A program made the position numbers and the translations under genes. A stretch of DNA of 64,000 nucleotides from an uncultured Clostridia bacterium. GTDB lineage: Bacteria > Bacillota > Clostridia > Christensenellales > Borkfalkiaceae. The DNA is taken from NCBI GenBank assembly GCA_934247225.1, contig CAKQJE010000006.1:33894-97893 (forward strand). Direction: 5' to 3'. Shown here one piece after another: positions 1 to 7,709 of the stretch. How positions within the stretch are numbered: the first letter of the stretch is position 1; the number at the start of each line of letters is the position of its first letter. The notes below the pieces were generated by a model, which was not told the DNA's origin, did not search any database, and saw only the letters and a program-made list of their open reading frames with translations.

Positions 1-1763
1 CTCGCGATCTCGAAAATTCTGCCCGCCGAATTGCCTTTTTTAACGTTTCTCGAAACGACGGCAAGAAGCGAAGGAATAAGCGTTCTTCTCATAACCTCGT
101 AATTATCGCTTATCGGGTTTTCGATGACGATAACGTTACCCTCTTCGTCGCCCTCTTTAAGACGAAGCGCGGCTACGTCTTTCTTTGAATAGAACGAATA
201 AGTCATAACCTCGTTATAACCCTGCTCGACGAGAACTTTTTTCATTTTAAGCTCGTCTTTCTGTTCTTTCGTGTAACCGCCCGCGGTAATTTTGCAATCT
301 TTTAAAAGCGTAGGCACGACGTGATCGTAGCCGTACATTCTGATAACCTCTTCGGCAAGATCGGGATAACCCTCGACGTCCTCTCTGTAAGGCGGAGCGT
401 AAGCGGTGATTTCCTCGCCGTTTATTTCCACGCCGAAATTAAGGCTCTTCAATATTTTTTCGACTTCCGCTTTGGGAACTTCTATACCCAAAACGCCGTT
501 GATTTTGCCGAAAGTCGTTTTAACGACCTTGTTTTCCTGTTCTTTGCCCGCGGAAACGTCGGTGTGAACGTCGGTCACAACGCCCGCACCGAGCTGTTCG
601 ACGAGATGCAAAGCTCTCTTCATGGCGCGTTCGGTCGTGTATTCGTCAACGCCTTTTTCGAACCTCTTGGACGAATCGGAAGATTTTCCGAGCATTCTCG
701 AAGATCTTCTGACGTTGTCGCGCTTGAATTTGGCGCACTCGAACACAACGCCTGCGGTCGTATCCTTTATTTCGCTGTTGAGTCCGCCCATAATTCCCGC
801 TAAGGCCACGGGCTTTGCGCCGTCGCAGATAACGAGGTTATCGTTATTAAGCGTAAGTTCTTTTTCGTCGAGCGTGACTATCTTTTCGCCCTTTTCCGCT
901 CTGCGGACTACTATTTCTCTCTTTTCGAGGTCGTTTTCGTCGAAAGCGTGCATCGGCTGACCGAGTTCTAAAAGAACGTAGTTTGTTATGTCGACGATAT
1001 TGCTTATCGAATTGATGTCGCAAAGTTTGAGTCTTCTCGACATCCATTTCGGGGATTTTTCTATTTTAACGTCCGTGACGTAATGCGCGATATATCTCGG
1101 GCAAAGTTCGCCGTCCTTAACGGTAACCTTAACCGCCTTATCCGCGCCGACTTTTTCAGCCGTGAACTCGTAGGAAGGTTCTTTGAGCGGCTTTCCGAGA
1201 ATCGCGGCGATTTCTCTCGCGATACCTAAAATACTCTGACAATCGGGGCGGTTCGCAAGCACGGAAATATCAAAAACGTAATCTTTGAGCGCGAGAAGAT
1301 CTCTCACCTCTTCGCCCAGGGGAAGCTCTTCGTTGAAAATAAGAACGCTGTCGCCCGAAGCTCCCTCGTAGAAATTATCGTCTATACCGATCTCTTCTCC
1401 GCCGCAGAACATTCCGTAAGAAGGTTCGCCGCGAAGCTTGCCGTTAAAAATTCTGTCGCCCGTAGCGAGCGTGGCTCCGTCTACCGCGACGGGAACTATA
1501 TCCCCAACGGAAACGTTGACGGCGTTGGTGATTATCTGCAAAACGCCGTATTTTCCCGCGTCTACCTGACAGATACGAAGTCTTTCCGCGTTGGGATGCT
1601 GAGTTATTTCTTTTATGCGGCAGGTCACGACCTTATCGAGTTTATCGCCGTAAGGTATGATCTGCTCAACTTCGAAACCGCAACCGAAAAGCTTTGCTTC
1701 AAGCTCTTCGGGCGTTACGTCTATATCTACATATTCTTTAAGCCAACTTAAAGGCGCTAACAT
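1..1763 (-). CDS. pheT: Phenylalanine--tRNA ligase beta subunit, partial
   Basis: This is the beta subunit of the heterotetrameric cytoplasmic enzyme that charges tRNA-Phe. Translating the minus strand from the ATG at 1763 gives a start reading MLAPLSWLKEYVDI, then the tRNA-binding (EMAP/OB-like) domain with HPNAERL. The B3/B4 core follows with ANRPDC and GQPMHAFD, then VALAGIMGG and the B5 domain (RMYGYDHVV). The frame stays open to the window edge, so the C-terminal third, with the anticodon-binding domain, lies outside. An AGGAGGA ribosome site overlaps the end of pheS, and the two genes are 13 bases apart, so they are co-transcribed. Identification is secure; only the 3' end is missing. 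Confidence 0.97.
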   Translation of the reverse strand, partial: MLAPLSWLKEYVDIDVTPEELEAKLFGCGFEVEQIIPYGDKLDKVVTCRIKEITQHPNAERLRICQVDAGKYGVLQIITNAVNVSVGDIVPVAVDGATLATGDRIFNGKLRGEPSYGMFCGGEEIGIDDNFYEGASGDSVLIFNEELPLGEEVRDLLALKDYVFDISVLANRPDCQSILGIAREIAAILGKPLKEPSYEFTAEKVGADKAVKVTVKDGELCPRYIAHYVTDVKIEKSPKWMSRRLKLCDINSISNIVDITNYVLLELGQPMHAFDENDLEKREIVVRRAEKGEKIVTLDEKELTLNNDNLVICDGAKPVALAGIMGGLNSEIKDTTAGVVFECAKFKRDNVRRSSRMLGKSSDSSKRFEKGVDEYTTERAMKRALHLVEQLGAGVVTDVHTDVSAGKEQENKVVKTTFGKINGVLGIEVPKAEVEKILKSLNFGVEINGEEITAYAPPYREDVEGYPDLAEEVIRMYGYDHVVPTLLKDCKITAGGYTKEQKDELKMKKVLVEQGYNEVMTYSFYSKKDVAALRLKEGDEEGNVIVIENPISDNYEVMRRTLIPSLLAVVSRNVKKGNSAGRIFEIA

Positions 1764-1776
1764 TTTCCGTTCCTCC

Positions 1777-2805
1777 TTAGTCCTTGAATTGTTCGAGAGC
1801 GCGGATATCGCCCTCGTAAAGAACGTGAATGTTGTTCACGCCGTTTTTAAGCATCGCGATACGGTCGAGACCGAGACCGAATGCAAAGCCCGTGTACTTA
1901 TCGGGATCGACCCCGCAATTTTCCAAAACTTTGCGGTTTACGATGCCGCCGCCGAGAATTTCTATCCAACCCGTGCCTTTGCAGAGCTTGCAACCCTTTC
2001 CGCCGCACTCGAAACAGCTTACGTCGACTTCGACGGAAGGCTCGGTGAACGGGAAGAAGGACGGACGGAAACGGGTTTTCGCCTCTTTTCCGAACATTTT
2101 CTTAACTAAAACGTCGAGCATTCCCTGCAAATCGCAAAGCGTGACCTTTTCGTCGATAACAAGTCCTTCCATCTGGTGGAACATGGGCGAATGAGTCGCG
2201 TCGTCGTCGGCGCGGTAAACCCTGCCCGGGATAAGAACCTTGAACGGCGGTTCAAGCGTGGTAAGGCTTCTTATCTGCCCCGGCGAAGTGTGCGTGCGGA
2301 GCATAAAATCGTCGTTTATATAGAAAGTGTCCTGCTTGTCTCTCGCGGGGTGTTCCTTGGGGGTGTTGAGCGCGGTGAAGTTATGGAAATCGTCCTCGAT
2401 TTCTCTCGTTTCCGACACCTTGAAGCCCATACCCGCGAAAATGTCGATAAGTTCGGCTTTTACTATGCTTACGGGATGATAAGTTCCCTGTTTAAGACGT
2501 TTTGCGGGCATCGTGATATCGACCGCTTCTTTTTTATAGCGGTAATTCTTTTCCGCTTCGTTTATCTCGGTTTCTTTTTTTGCGAAATAATCCGCAGCCC
2601 ATTCTTTAAGGCTGTTGATAATCATTCCGAGTTTGGGACGTTCTTCTTTCGCGGCTTTGCCGAGTTCTTTCATAAGCCCGGGGATTATTCCCGCTTTGCC
2701 CAAGATATACTTGGATTTAAGCCTGAAAAGCTCCGTACTCGTCTTCGCGTCCGCAAGCTCCGAAGCTATCTCGCTTTTGATCTCCTGAATTTTTTCTTCC
2801 ATCAT
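1777..2805 (-). CDS. pheS: Phenylalanine--tRNA ligase alpha subunit
   Basis: Catalytic alpha subunit of phenylalanyl-tRNA synthetase, 342 residues, the usual bacterial length. The N-terminal coiled-coil region (about 1-90) is followed by the class II core. Visible motifs are the DDFHNFTALNTPKEHPARD segment, the motif 2 region LRTHTSPGQIR, the FHQMEGLVID strand, and motif 3 GFAFGLGLDRIAML near the C-terminus. The start is the first of two adjacent ATG codons, with GGAG eight or so bases upstream. It is the first gene of the pheS-pheT operon and has a good promoter at 2943-2971. No T-box leader motif or phenylalanine-rich leader peptide was found in the roughly 130-base leader. Confidence 0.97.
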   Translation of the reverse strand: MMEEKIQEIKSEIASELADAKTSTELFRLKSKYILGKAGIIPGLMKELGKAAKEERPKLGMIINSLKEWAADYFAKKETEINEAEKNYRYKKEAVDITMPAKRLKQGTYHPVSIVKAELIDIFAGMGFKVSETREIEDDFHNFTALNTPKEHPARDKQDTFYINDDFMLRTHTSPGQIRSLTTLEPPFKVLIPGRVYRADDDATHSPMFHQMEGLVIDEKVTLCDLQGMLDVLVKKMFGKEAKTRFRPSFFPFTEPSVEVDVSCFECGGKGCKLCKGTGWIEILGGGIVNRKVLENCGVDPDKYTGFAFGLGLDRIAMLKNGVNNIHVLYEGDIRALEQFKD

Positions 2806-2942
2806 GTTTTTATCTCCGCTTTCGCCGCAGAAAAAATCGACTCCGTTTCGATTACGTTTTGTTTCCGTTTCGTTTCCGTTTCATTTCCGTATCGATTGCG
2901 TTTCGGTTTTGCGGCGAGCATATAATAATAGATTATGTACTT

Positions 2943-2971
2943 ATTATAACAAACAATAATATTAAAGTCAA
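2943..2971 (-). promoter_or_regulatory. Promoter of pheST
   Basis: On the minus strand TTGACT and TATAAT are separated by exactly 17 bases, placing the transcription start near 2936. The resulting leader of about 130 bases has several GAAACG-type tandem repeats enclosed by complementary CGCCGCA and TGCGGCG segments, which could form a long stem. I see no T-box or other known riboswitch in it. Confidence 0.7.
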
Positions 2972-2988
2972 ACCGACCGTGCGCCAAA

Positions 2989-3024
2989 ACGCCCGCCGCA
3001 AAAAATATTTTTTGCGGCGGGCGT
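2989..3024. terminator. Perfect 36-bp palindrome between divergent genes
   Basis: The two 18-base arms are exactly complementary. They start ACGCCCGCCGC and have A and T runs in the centre. It lies upstream of the pheS promoter and upstream of the 3133 promoter, so it ends no visible gene. It may be a bidirectional terminator insulating the two divergent promoters, or an extragenic palindrome. The rest of 2806-3191 holds only the two promoters and the pheS leader. Confidence 0.5.
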
Positions 3025-3132
3025 CAATTTATTTCACAAAAAAACGTCGGAAATCGCAAAGGATTATATAAAAAATCCGCAAGAGATCAAAAAGTCGTAA
3101 AAAGCGGGATTATTGCCGACGGACATAAAAAG

Positions 3133-3160
3133 TTGCAATACTTTATTTTTATGCTATAAT
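3133..3160 (+). promoter_or_regulatory. Promoter of the FakA/YloV-like remnant
   Basis: TTGCAA and TATAAT are separated by 16 bases. A GGAGG ribosome site and the ATG at 3192 follow about 20-30 bases downstream. Confidence 0.6.
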
Positions 3161-3191
3161 GAAACCACCGAATTTACGGAGGTTTTTAAAT

Positions 3192-3481
3192 ATGAGTTTT
3201 ACTTCTATCGACGCCGAAGACGATCAGTTCGCATATCGCTACGATACGCAGCTTTTAATCGACAGACGCGATAAAGATCTGGACGAAAAGCGATTTCAGA
3301 ATATATTACCGAACATTTCGAAGGCAACAGCCTTATAGCCGTCGGCGACGAAAGCCTGATCAAAATCCACTTTCACACCAACGAGCCGTGGAAAATTCCG
3401 GAATATTGCAGTACGATAGGCGAAATTTACGATATCGTCGTCGAAGACATGATAAGACAATCCAACGGGCTTCAAGGTTGA
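3192..3481 (+). pseudogene. FakA/YloV-like C-terminal fragment, frameshifted
   Basis: The first frame starts at an ATG with a good GGAGG site and reads about 33 plausible residues (FAYRYDTQLLIDR) before going out of frame. From about 3290 a different frame continues the homology (SLIAVGDESLIKIHFHTNEP, then GEIYDIVVEDMIRQ) to a TGA at 3479. A single missing G after GAAAAG would join the two. The pattern resembles the C-terminal domain of DAK2/FakA (YloV) fatty-acid kinases, in which a G-D-x-x-L-x-K-x-H-x-H-T-N segment is typical. The kinase domain is absent, so this is either a small stand-alone relative or a remnant. It keeps its own promoter and terminator. Confidence 0.6.
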
Positions 3482-3509
3482 AAACAACAGAAAACTTAAA
3501 AAGCAAAAT

Positions 3510-3550
3510 GCGGCGGTCTGTAAAATTTTTACAGACCGCCGCGTTGTTTA
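3510..3550 (+). terminator. Rho-independent terminator
   Basis: A near-perfect stem at 3510-3542 (GCGGCGGTCTGTAAA with its complement) directly follows the remnant ending at 3481. A moderately T-rich tail follows. Confidence 0.6.
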
Positions 3551-3563
3551 TAATAGCAGCTTT

Positions 3564-3656
3564 GAAATTTGCTTTTTGGTGCAAAAATGCCGCTATGAAA
3601 TTTGCCTTTTCGTGCAAAAACCGACAAATAAAACTTGCTTTTTCGTGCAAAATATG
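3564..3656 (+). repeat. Three 33-bp tandem promoter/operator repeats
   Basis: Three copies of the dyad TTGC(T/C)TTTT(C/G)GTGCAA start at 3569, 3602 and 3635, exactly 33 bp apart. Each copy is an imperfect inverted repeat (TTGC with GCAA). The last copy contributes the -35 region (TTGCTT) of the promoter for the ATPase at 3691, so the array looks like a tandem binding site over that promoter. Confidence 0.65.
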
Positions 3657-3663
3657 TTATGCT
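3635..3663 (+). promoter_or_regulatory. Promoter of the DUF4143 ATPase gene
   Basis: TTGCTT and TATGCT are separated by 17 bases, with the -35 inside the third 33-bp repeat. The gene start at 3691 and its GGAGGAG site follow. Confidence 0.55.
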
Positions 3664-3690
3664 CTATACGTAAATCACGGAGGAGTTATT

Positions 3691-5034
3691 ATGATTCTGA
3701 AACGCAAGGCATATAAAATCCTTAAACAATGGAAAGAAGAAAGCAACGGCTCGACCGCACTTTTAATCGACGGAGCAAGACGAGTAGGCAAAAGTTATCT
3801 CGCCGAAGAATTTGCCAAAAACGAATATAAATCCTATATTCTTATCAACTTTTCCAAAGTGTCGAAGGCGCTTAAAGACATTTTCGAGAACGATATTATG
3901 GATCTCGATTTATTTTTCAACAAGCTCTCTATTGTGTTCGGCGTGGAGCTGTTTAATCGTAATTCATTATTCATTTTCGATGAAGTACAGCGTTTCCCGA
4001 GAGCAAGAGAGGTTATTAAGTTTCTTGTCGAGGACGGCAGATACGATTATATCGAAACAGGCTCGCTGATATCGCTGAAACAAAACACCGAGAATATAGT
4101 TATCCCGTCCGAGGAAGAACACATCATCCTGTACCCCTTAGATTTCGAAGAATTTTTGTGGGCTATGGGCGACACCGTAACCATTCCCCTTTTAAAAAAA
4201 TGCTTCGATTCCCTCTCCCCTCTCGGCAACGCGGTTCACCGTAAAATAATGAATCAATTCCGCCAATACCTGCTGGTCGGAGGAATGCCGCAAGCCGTTA
4301 TCGAGTACGCCGAAAGTAAAAATTTCGCCAAAGTCGACCGCATAAAAAAGACCATTCTCACGCTTTACAGGCAGGATATTATCAGGTTTGCCAAAGGCTG
4401 CGAAAGCAAAGTCCTTGCAATCTTTGATCAGATTCCCGCTCAACTCTCGAAAAAAGAAAAGAAATTTTCAATTTCCTCGCTCGGAAAAGACGCAAAAAGC
4501 AGAACCTATGAGGACGCTTTTATGTGGCTTACGGAAGGAATGATAACCAATAATTGTTACAATGCGACCGATCCGACTGTCGATTTGTCCATGTATCTCG
4601 ACACTGTAAGCCAAAAATGCTATATGATGGACACGGGACTGCTTGTGACCCTCGCCTTTAAAGACAACAGTTATATCTCCAATGAATTATACAAATCTGT
4701 TTTGCTTGACAAAATAAGCGTAAACGAAGGTATGCTAATGGAAAACGTCGTTGCTCAAACGTTAAAAACGGCAGGTCATAATTTATTCTTTTATTCGAGA
4801 AACGATAATATCAACCGCGAAAATCATATGGAAATCGACTTTCTTATATCCAGACAAAACAAAATTTGTCCGATAGAAGTCAAATCGTCTGCATATAACA
4901 CACACTCTTCGCTTGACAAATTTACCTTAAAATTTAAAGGAAAAATAGGTCAACCGTATATTCTGTACAGCAAAGATATCCTTGTGAAAAACGGTATCGT
5001 CTACCTTCCGATTTATATGACAATGTTTCTTTAA
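3691..5034 (+). CDS. AAA_14/DUF4143 family ATPase
   Basis: A 447-residue cytoplasmic P-loop ATPase. The N-terminal AAA_14 domain has Walker A GARRVGKS at residues 28-35 and Walker B SLFIFDEVQRFPRA near residue 95. The C-terminal DUF4143 part ends with the restriction-endonuclease-like segment MEIDFLISRQNKICPIEVKSS (shown in part: EIDFLI then IEVK). I chose ATG 3691 because GGAGGAG lies six bases upstream; the frame is open further upstream but that region is promoter repeats. The family is common, often mobile, and its role is poorly known; links to toxin-antitoxin or defence functions have been proposed. It stands alone with its own promoter and terminator. Confidence 0.88.
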   Translation: MILKRKAYKILKQWKEESNGSTALLIDGARRVGKSYLAEEFAKNEYKSYILINFSKVSKALKDIFENDIMDLDLFFNKLSIVFGVELFNRNSLFIFDEVQRFPRAREVIKFLVEDGRYDYIETGSLISLKQNTENIVIPSEEEHIILYPLDFEEFLWAMGDTVTIPLLKKCFDSLSPLGNAVHRKIMNQFRQYLLVGGMPQAVIEYAESKNFAKVDRIKKTILTLYRQDIIRFAKGCESKVLAIFDQIPAQLSKKEKKFSISSLGKDAKSRTYEDAFMWLTEGMITNNCYNATDPTVDLSMYLDTVSQKCYMMDTGLLVTLAFKDNSYISNELYKSVLLDKISVNEGMLMENVVAQTLKTAGHNLFFYSRNDNINRENHMEIDFLISRQNKICPIEVKSSAYNTHSSLDKFTLKFKGKIGQPYILYSKDILVKNGIVYLPIYMTMFL

Positions 5035-5040
5035 ACGCAG

Positions 5041-5076
5041 CCGCTACGGTTAAAACCGTAGCGGTTTCTTTTTTGC
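5041..5076 (+). terminator. Terminator of the DUF4143 ATPase gene
   Basis: The stem CCGCTACGGT / ACCGTAGCGG with a TAAA loop is followed by TTTCTTTTTT, seven bases after the ATPase stop codon. Confidence 0.85.
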
Positions 5077-5103
5077 CGTTTTTACAAAATAAAACGACAG
5101 AAA

Positions 5104-5135
5104 CAGCGGTCTGCAAAAAAACTTACAGACCGCTG
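5104..5135. terminator. Bidirectional terminator ending the first glycan operon
   Basis: CAGCGGTCTG pairs with CAGACCGCTG around an A-rich loop. It sits just past the stop codon of the minus-strand nucleoside hydrolase, and T-rich sequence lies on both sides. Confidence 0.7.
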
Positions 5136-5138
5136 ATT

Positions 5139-6092
5139 TTATTTATCGCACAACAATTCGTTTATGCAATCGGAGAACATTTTTTGTTCGGCTTTTCTGT
5201 AAATAAGACGGTGTTCGCCGCTTCCCGAATAAAAAGTCGTTTTGCCGTTGTCGTCAACGCTTACCGAGCCTTTTTCGCCGAGCGAAAACATATCGTTAAA
5301 TTCTCCGCTCGCGAACATCACCGCCATTATATCCCACGACGGCAGATTGAAATTGATACCGTTGCCGTGAACGGAATATGCCGTTTTAACGGGATTATCG
5401 CTCTGATTTTGAAGCGGCGCACCCGATAAAACGTCGAAGCCCTGATTGAAATCGAGGACGAAAATCGGCAAATCCCGTGCGGCAAAAAGCCTCTGCATAG
5501 ATTTCACATCAAGAATTACGTTAAATTCCCCTTTCCAATACATATCGCCGAGGCGATATTCGTAGTCGTAATCGTTGAAGTTGCCGCACATTACGACCAC
5601 GCGTTTTACTTTTTTCTTAAACAACGCTCCGTTTGTCTCCAATACGTCGGCGATATTGTTTGCCTGCCCTACGCAAACCACGGTTACACTTTTATCTTCG
5701 CTTCTTTCAAGCGTTTCGATAATAACTTCTTTTGCGGAATGATAAACGGCGTTTTTATATTTCCCGAGGTCGAGTTTGTTTAATATCTTATAAAAAGTCG
5801 GGTTTTCGCCCCAACCGGGGAAACTTTCGGCGTAATGAAACTTCGCGTAAAACTCCTCGTAGAACTCGTCAACGTTAAGCGCATATCGTTCGGCAACGCC
5901 GACGGGAATGTCGGCATTTCCGTAATAATCGTTTATGAGATTTATCGCTTCTCCGCCGATTTTCTTATTCACGCTGTGCGTGACGGCAAGAATTTCGATT
6001 TTGCCTTCGTTTTTAAGTTTATTCGCAATCGCCAGCGCGCCCGCGTCGTCGCAATCAAACCCGAGATCGGTATCGATAATCAATTTTTCCAC
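5139..6092 (-). CDS. Inosine/uridine-preferring nucleoside hydrolase family protein
   Basis: A 317-residue protein beginning with the calcium-binding signature of nucleoside hydrolases (IIDTDLGFDCDDAGAL at residues 5-20). The family hydrolyses the N-glycosidic bond of ribonucleosides using calcium-held aspartates. The DCDD-type cluster, the VVMCGNF strand and a later NLPSWD segment fit the fold. It is the last gene of the first glycan operon, three bases after the rhamnosidase-like gene, so it may act on a glycoside rather than serve general nucleoside salvage. Substrate is not determinable from sequence. Confidence 0.85.
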   Translation of the reverse strand: MEKLIIDTDLGFDCDDAGALAIANKLKNEGKIEILAVTHSVNKKIGGEAINLINDYYGNADIPVGVAERYALNVDEFYEEFYAKFHYAESFPGWGENPTFYKILNKLDLGKYKNAVYHSAKEVIIETLERSEDKSVTVVCVGQANNIADVLETNGALFKKKVKRVVVMCGNFNDYDYEYRLGDMYWKGEFNVILDVKSMQRLFAARDLPIFVLDFNQGFDVLSGAPLQNQSDNPVKTAYSVHGNGINFNLPSWDIMAVMFASGEFNDMFSLGEKGSVSVDDNGKTTFYSGSGEHRLIYRKAEQKMFSDCINELLCDK

Positions 6093-6095
6093 TTT

Positions 6096-7709
6096 CTATT
6101 TCTCCTCGGTTATCCCGTCGGGCAAATTGAGTTCAGTTTCGATTTTACCGTCCTTTACGGTATGTTTGACCGCAATTATTCCGTATTTCGTGGGTATTTC
6201 GCCCTCTGCGAAAGTCAACCCGCAAAGGTGCGGCTCGATTTTTATCGTTTTGTAACCGTTTTCAATTGGCGTAACGCCCAAAACGTGACTATAAAAGAAA
6301 TCTATAAACCCGCACGACCAACCGTGGCAAAGACTATGCCTTAACCCGAGATAACAAAACTTACCGTAATCGGCGTGAATGTTTTTTCTCCCCTTTTCGG
6401 GCATTGCGTCTATCGGCAACGGATTATCTTTAAGCCATTCGATATCGAAATCCTCCCAAAAGGTAGTCGCTCCGAGATCGAGCATCGCACCGTAATAATC
6501 TTTAATTACGGAAAGCGCAAACTCGCCTTCGCCGACCAGCCGCAACGCCTCGATTATCGCAAAGCTCATAAACGTCGTCATACCTATCGCGCCGCCTTGC
6601 TTCAATAAAGGTTTCGCCTCGTCTGCCGAAATCTTGCCGACGAGAACGCCCGCTGCCGCCACCTGTTTGAATTCCGATTTTTTATATGCGTAGCCGTTTA
6701 AACTCTTTATAATTTCCTTCGCCTTTCCGCCGTCGCCGCCAAAACGCGCGTACAGTTTTTCGGCGCGTTGCATAGCGTATAAAATCAGGTATCTCCAACC
6801 GATTTCCCTGTCGGGGAAACCGTTCGTCGGCCAATCGAAGAAAAACTCGTTGCCCTCGAAATATGCCAATTTATTATTTTTATAGGACACCTCGCCGTTT
6901 TCGCCTATAATGACGAAATAATCACTTACGATTTTATCCACATAAGGCATCATGTTTTTTACGTAGCGTTCGTTATCCGACAGAGCAAGATATTTTTCAA
7001 GACAAATTATCCACCAGGCGGAATAAGAAGGCATGTCGTTTACCCAATGCCCGTCGAAATATTTGACCTTATCGAGAACTTTTTCGAATTGAGGAATATC
7101 GCCGTAAAGAAAATACGCCGCGAGAAGTTCGGGATAAAAATCGCCCGTCCAGAAAACCCTGTCGCGCTTTACGCCGTCCCATATATCGTCATTTCTAACG
7201 CAGAGAGAAATCGTTCTTTCCGCGGTTTTATATATCTCGTTCAACCTGTCGTCCGAACATACGAAATCGCCCGAAATTTTCAGTCCGTTATCGCTTTCCT
7301 CCGCGTAAATCAAAGCAAGATTTACGGATGTTTCGCTTATATTGTCTATTCTTGCAAAGCGGAAACCGCTTTCGCTTGTCGAGATATCTCCCAAAGAAAC
7401 AACGGAATATGCATTATCTCTAAGCGAATGATAATTATCGGCATTGTTTTCTCCTATCTCGGCGCAAGTTTCCCAAGCCGACTCCCCGAGCCTTATGCGA
7501 ATGCTTGCGCGCTCGCTTTGCCAACCGAACGCAACGTGCAGCCTCCCGCAGATTTCCTTACCGAAATCGACTACGATAAACGCGTCCCTTTTCATCTCGC
7601 ACGAAGGATATAAAAAAGGATGAGTCTCTTGCTTAGCGTTTTTTGTCAAAGTATCCGCGCTTTTCGCGCCGTCCGCCGCCGTGATTTTTACAATATCGAC
7701 TTTCTTCAT
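6096..7709 (-). CDS. GH78-like alpha-L-rhamnosidase family protein
   Basis: A 537-residue cytoplasmic (alpha/alpha)6-barrel enzyme without signal peptide. The N-terminal beta domain has FIVVDFGKEICGRL and IRIRLGES, as in bacterial rhamnosidases. The catalytic block DGVKRDRVFWTGD (residues 178-190) aligns with the GH78 D-x4-E-x6-D block, and GATTFWED (Glu419) with the second catalytic glutamate. The usual glutamate of the first block is aspartate here (Asp183), also in the broken paralogue at 36882-39315. The end (SLCHGWSCG, then PIENGYKTIKIEP) is typical. I chose the start at 7709 because its ATG overlaps the phosphorylase stop codon (ATGA); two upstream ATGs are alternatives. It likely releases a terminal deoxysugar from imported oligosaccharides. 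Confidence 0.75.
   Translation of the reverse strand: MKKVDIVKITAADGAKSADTLTKNAKQETHPFLYPSCEMKRDAFIVVDFGKEICGRLHVAFGWQSERASIRIRLGESAWETCAEIGENNADNYHSLRDNAYSVVSLGDISTSESGFRFARIDNISETSVNLALIYAEESDNGLKISGDFVCSDDRLNEIYKTAERTISLCVRNDDIWDGVKRDRVFWTGDFYPELLAAYFLYGDIPQFEKVLDKVKYFDGHWVNDMPSYSAWWIICLEKYLALSDNERYVKNMMPYVDKIVSDYFVIIGENGEVSYKNNKLAYFEGNEFFFDWPTNGFPDREIGWRYLILYAMQRAEKLYARFGGDGGKAKEIIKSLNGYAYKKSEFKQVAAAGVLVGKISADEAKPLLKQGGAIGMTTFMSFAIIEALRLVGEGEFALSVIKDYYGAMLDLGATTFWEDFDIEWLKDNPLPIDAMPEKGRKNIHADYGKFCYLGLRHSLCHGWSCGFIDFFYSHVLGVTPIENGYKTIKIEPHLCGLTFAEGEIPTKYGIIAVKHTVKDGKIETELNLPDGITEEK

Noticed and set aside
2806..3130. T-box or attenuator leader before pheS
   Set aside because: No T-box sequence, no phenylalanine-rich leader peptide; the palindrome lies upstream of the promoter.
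3564..3656. CRISPR array
   Set aside because: Only three units, short dyads and no unique spacers of constant length separate from the repeat; no cas genes.
3388..3690. N-terminal extension of the DUF4143 ATPase (548 residues)
   Set aside because: The extension is formed by terminator and promoter repeats; the ribosome site supports 3691.
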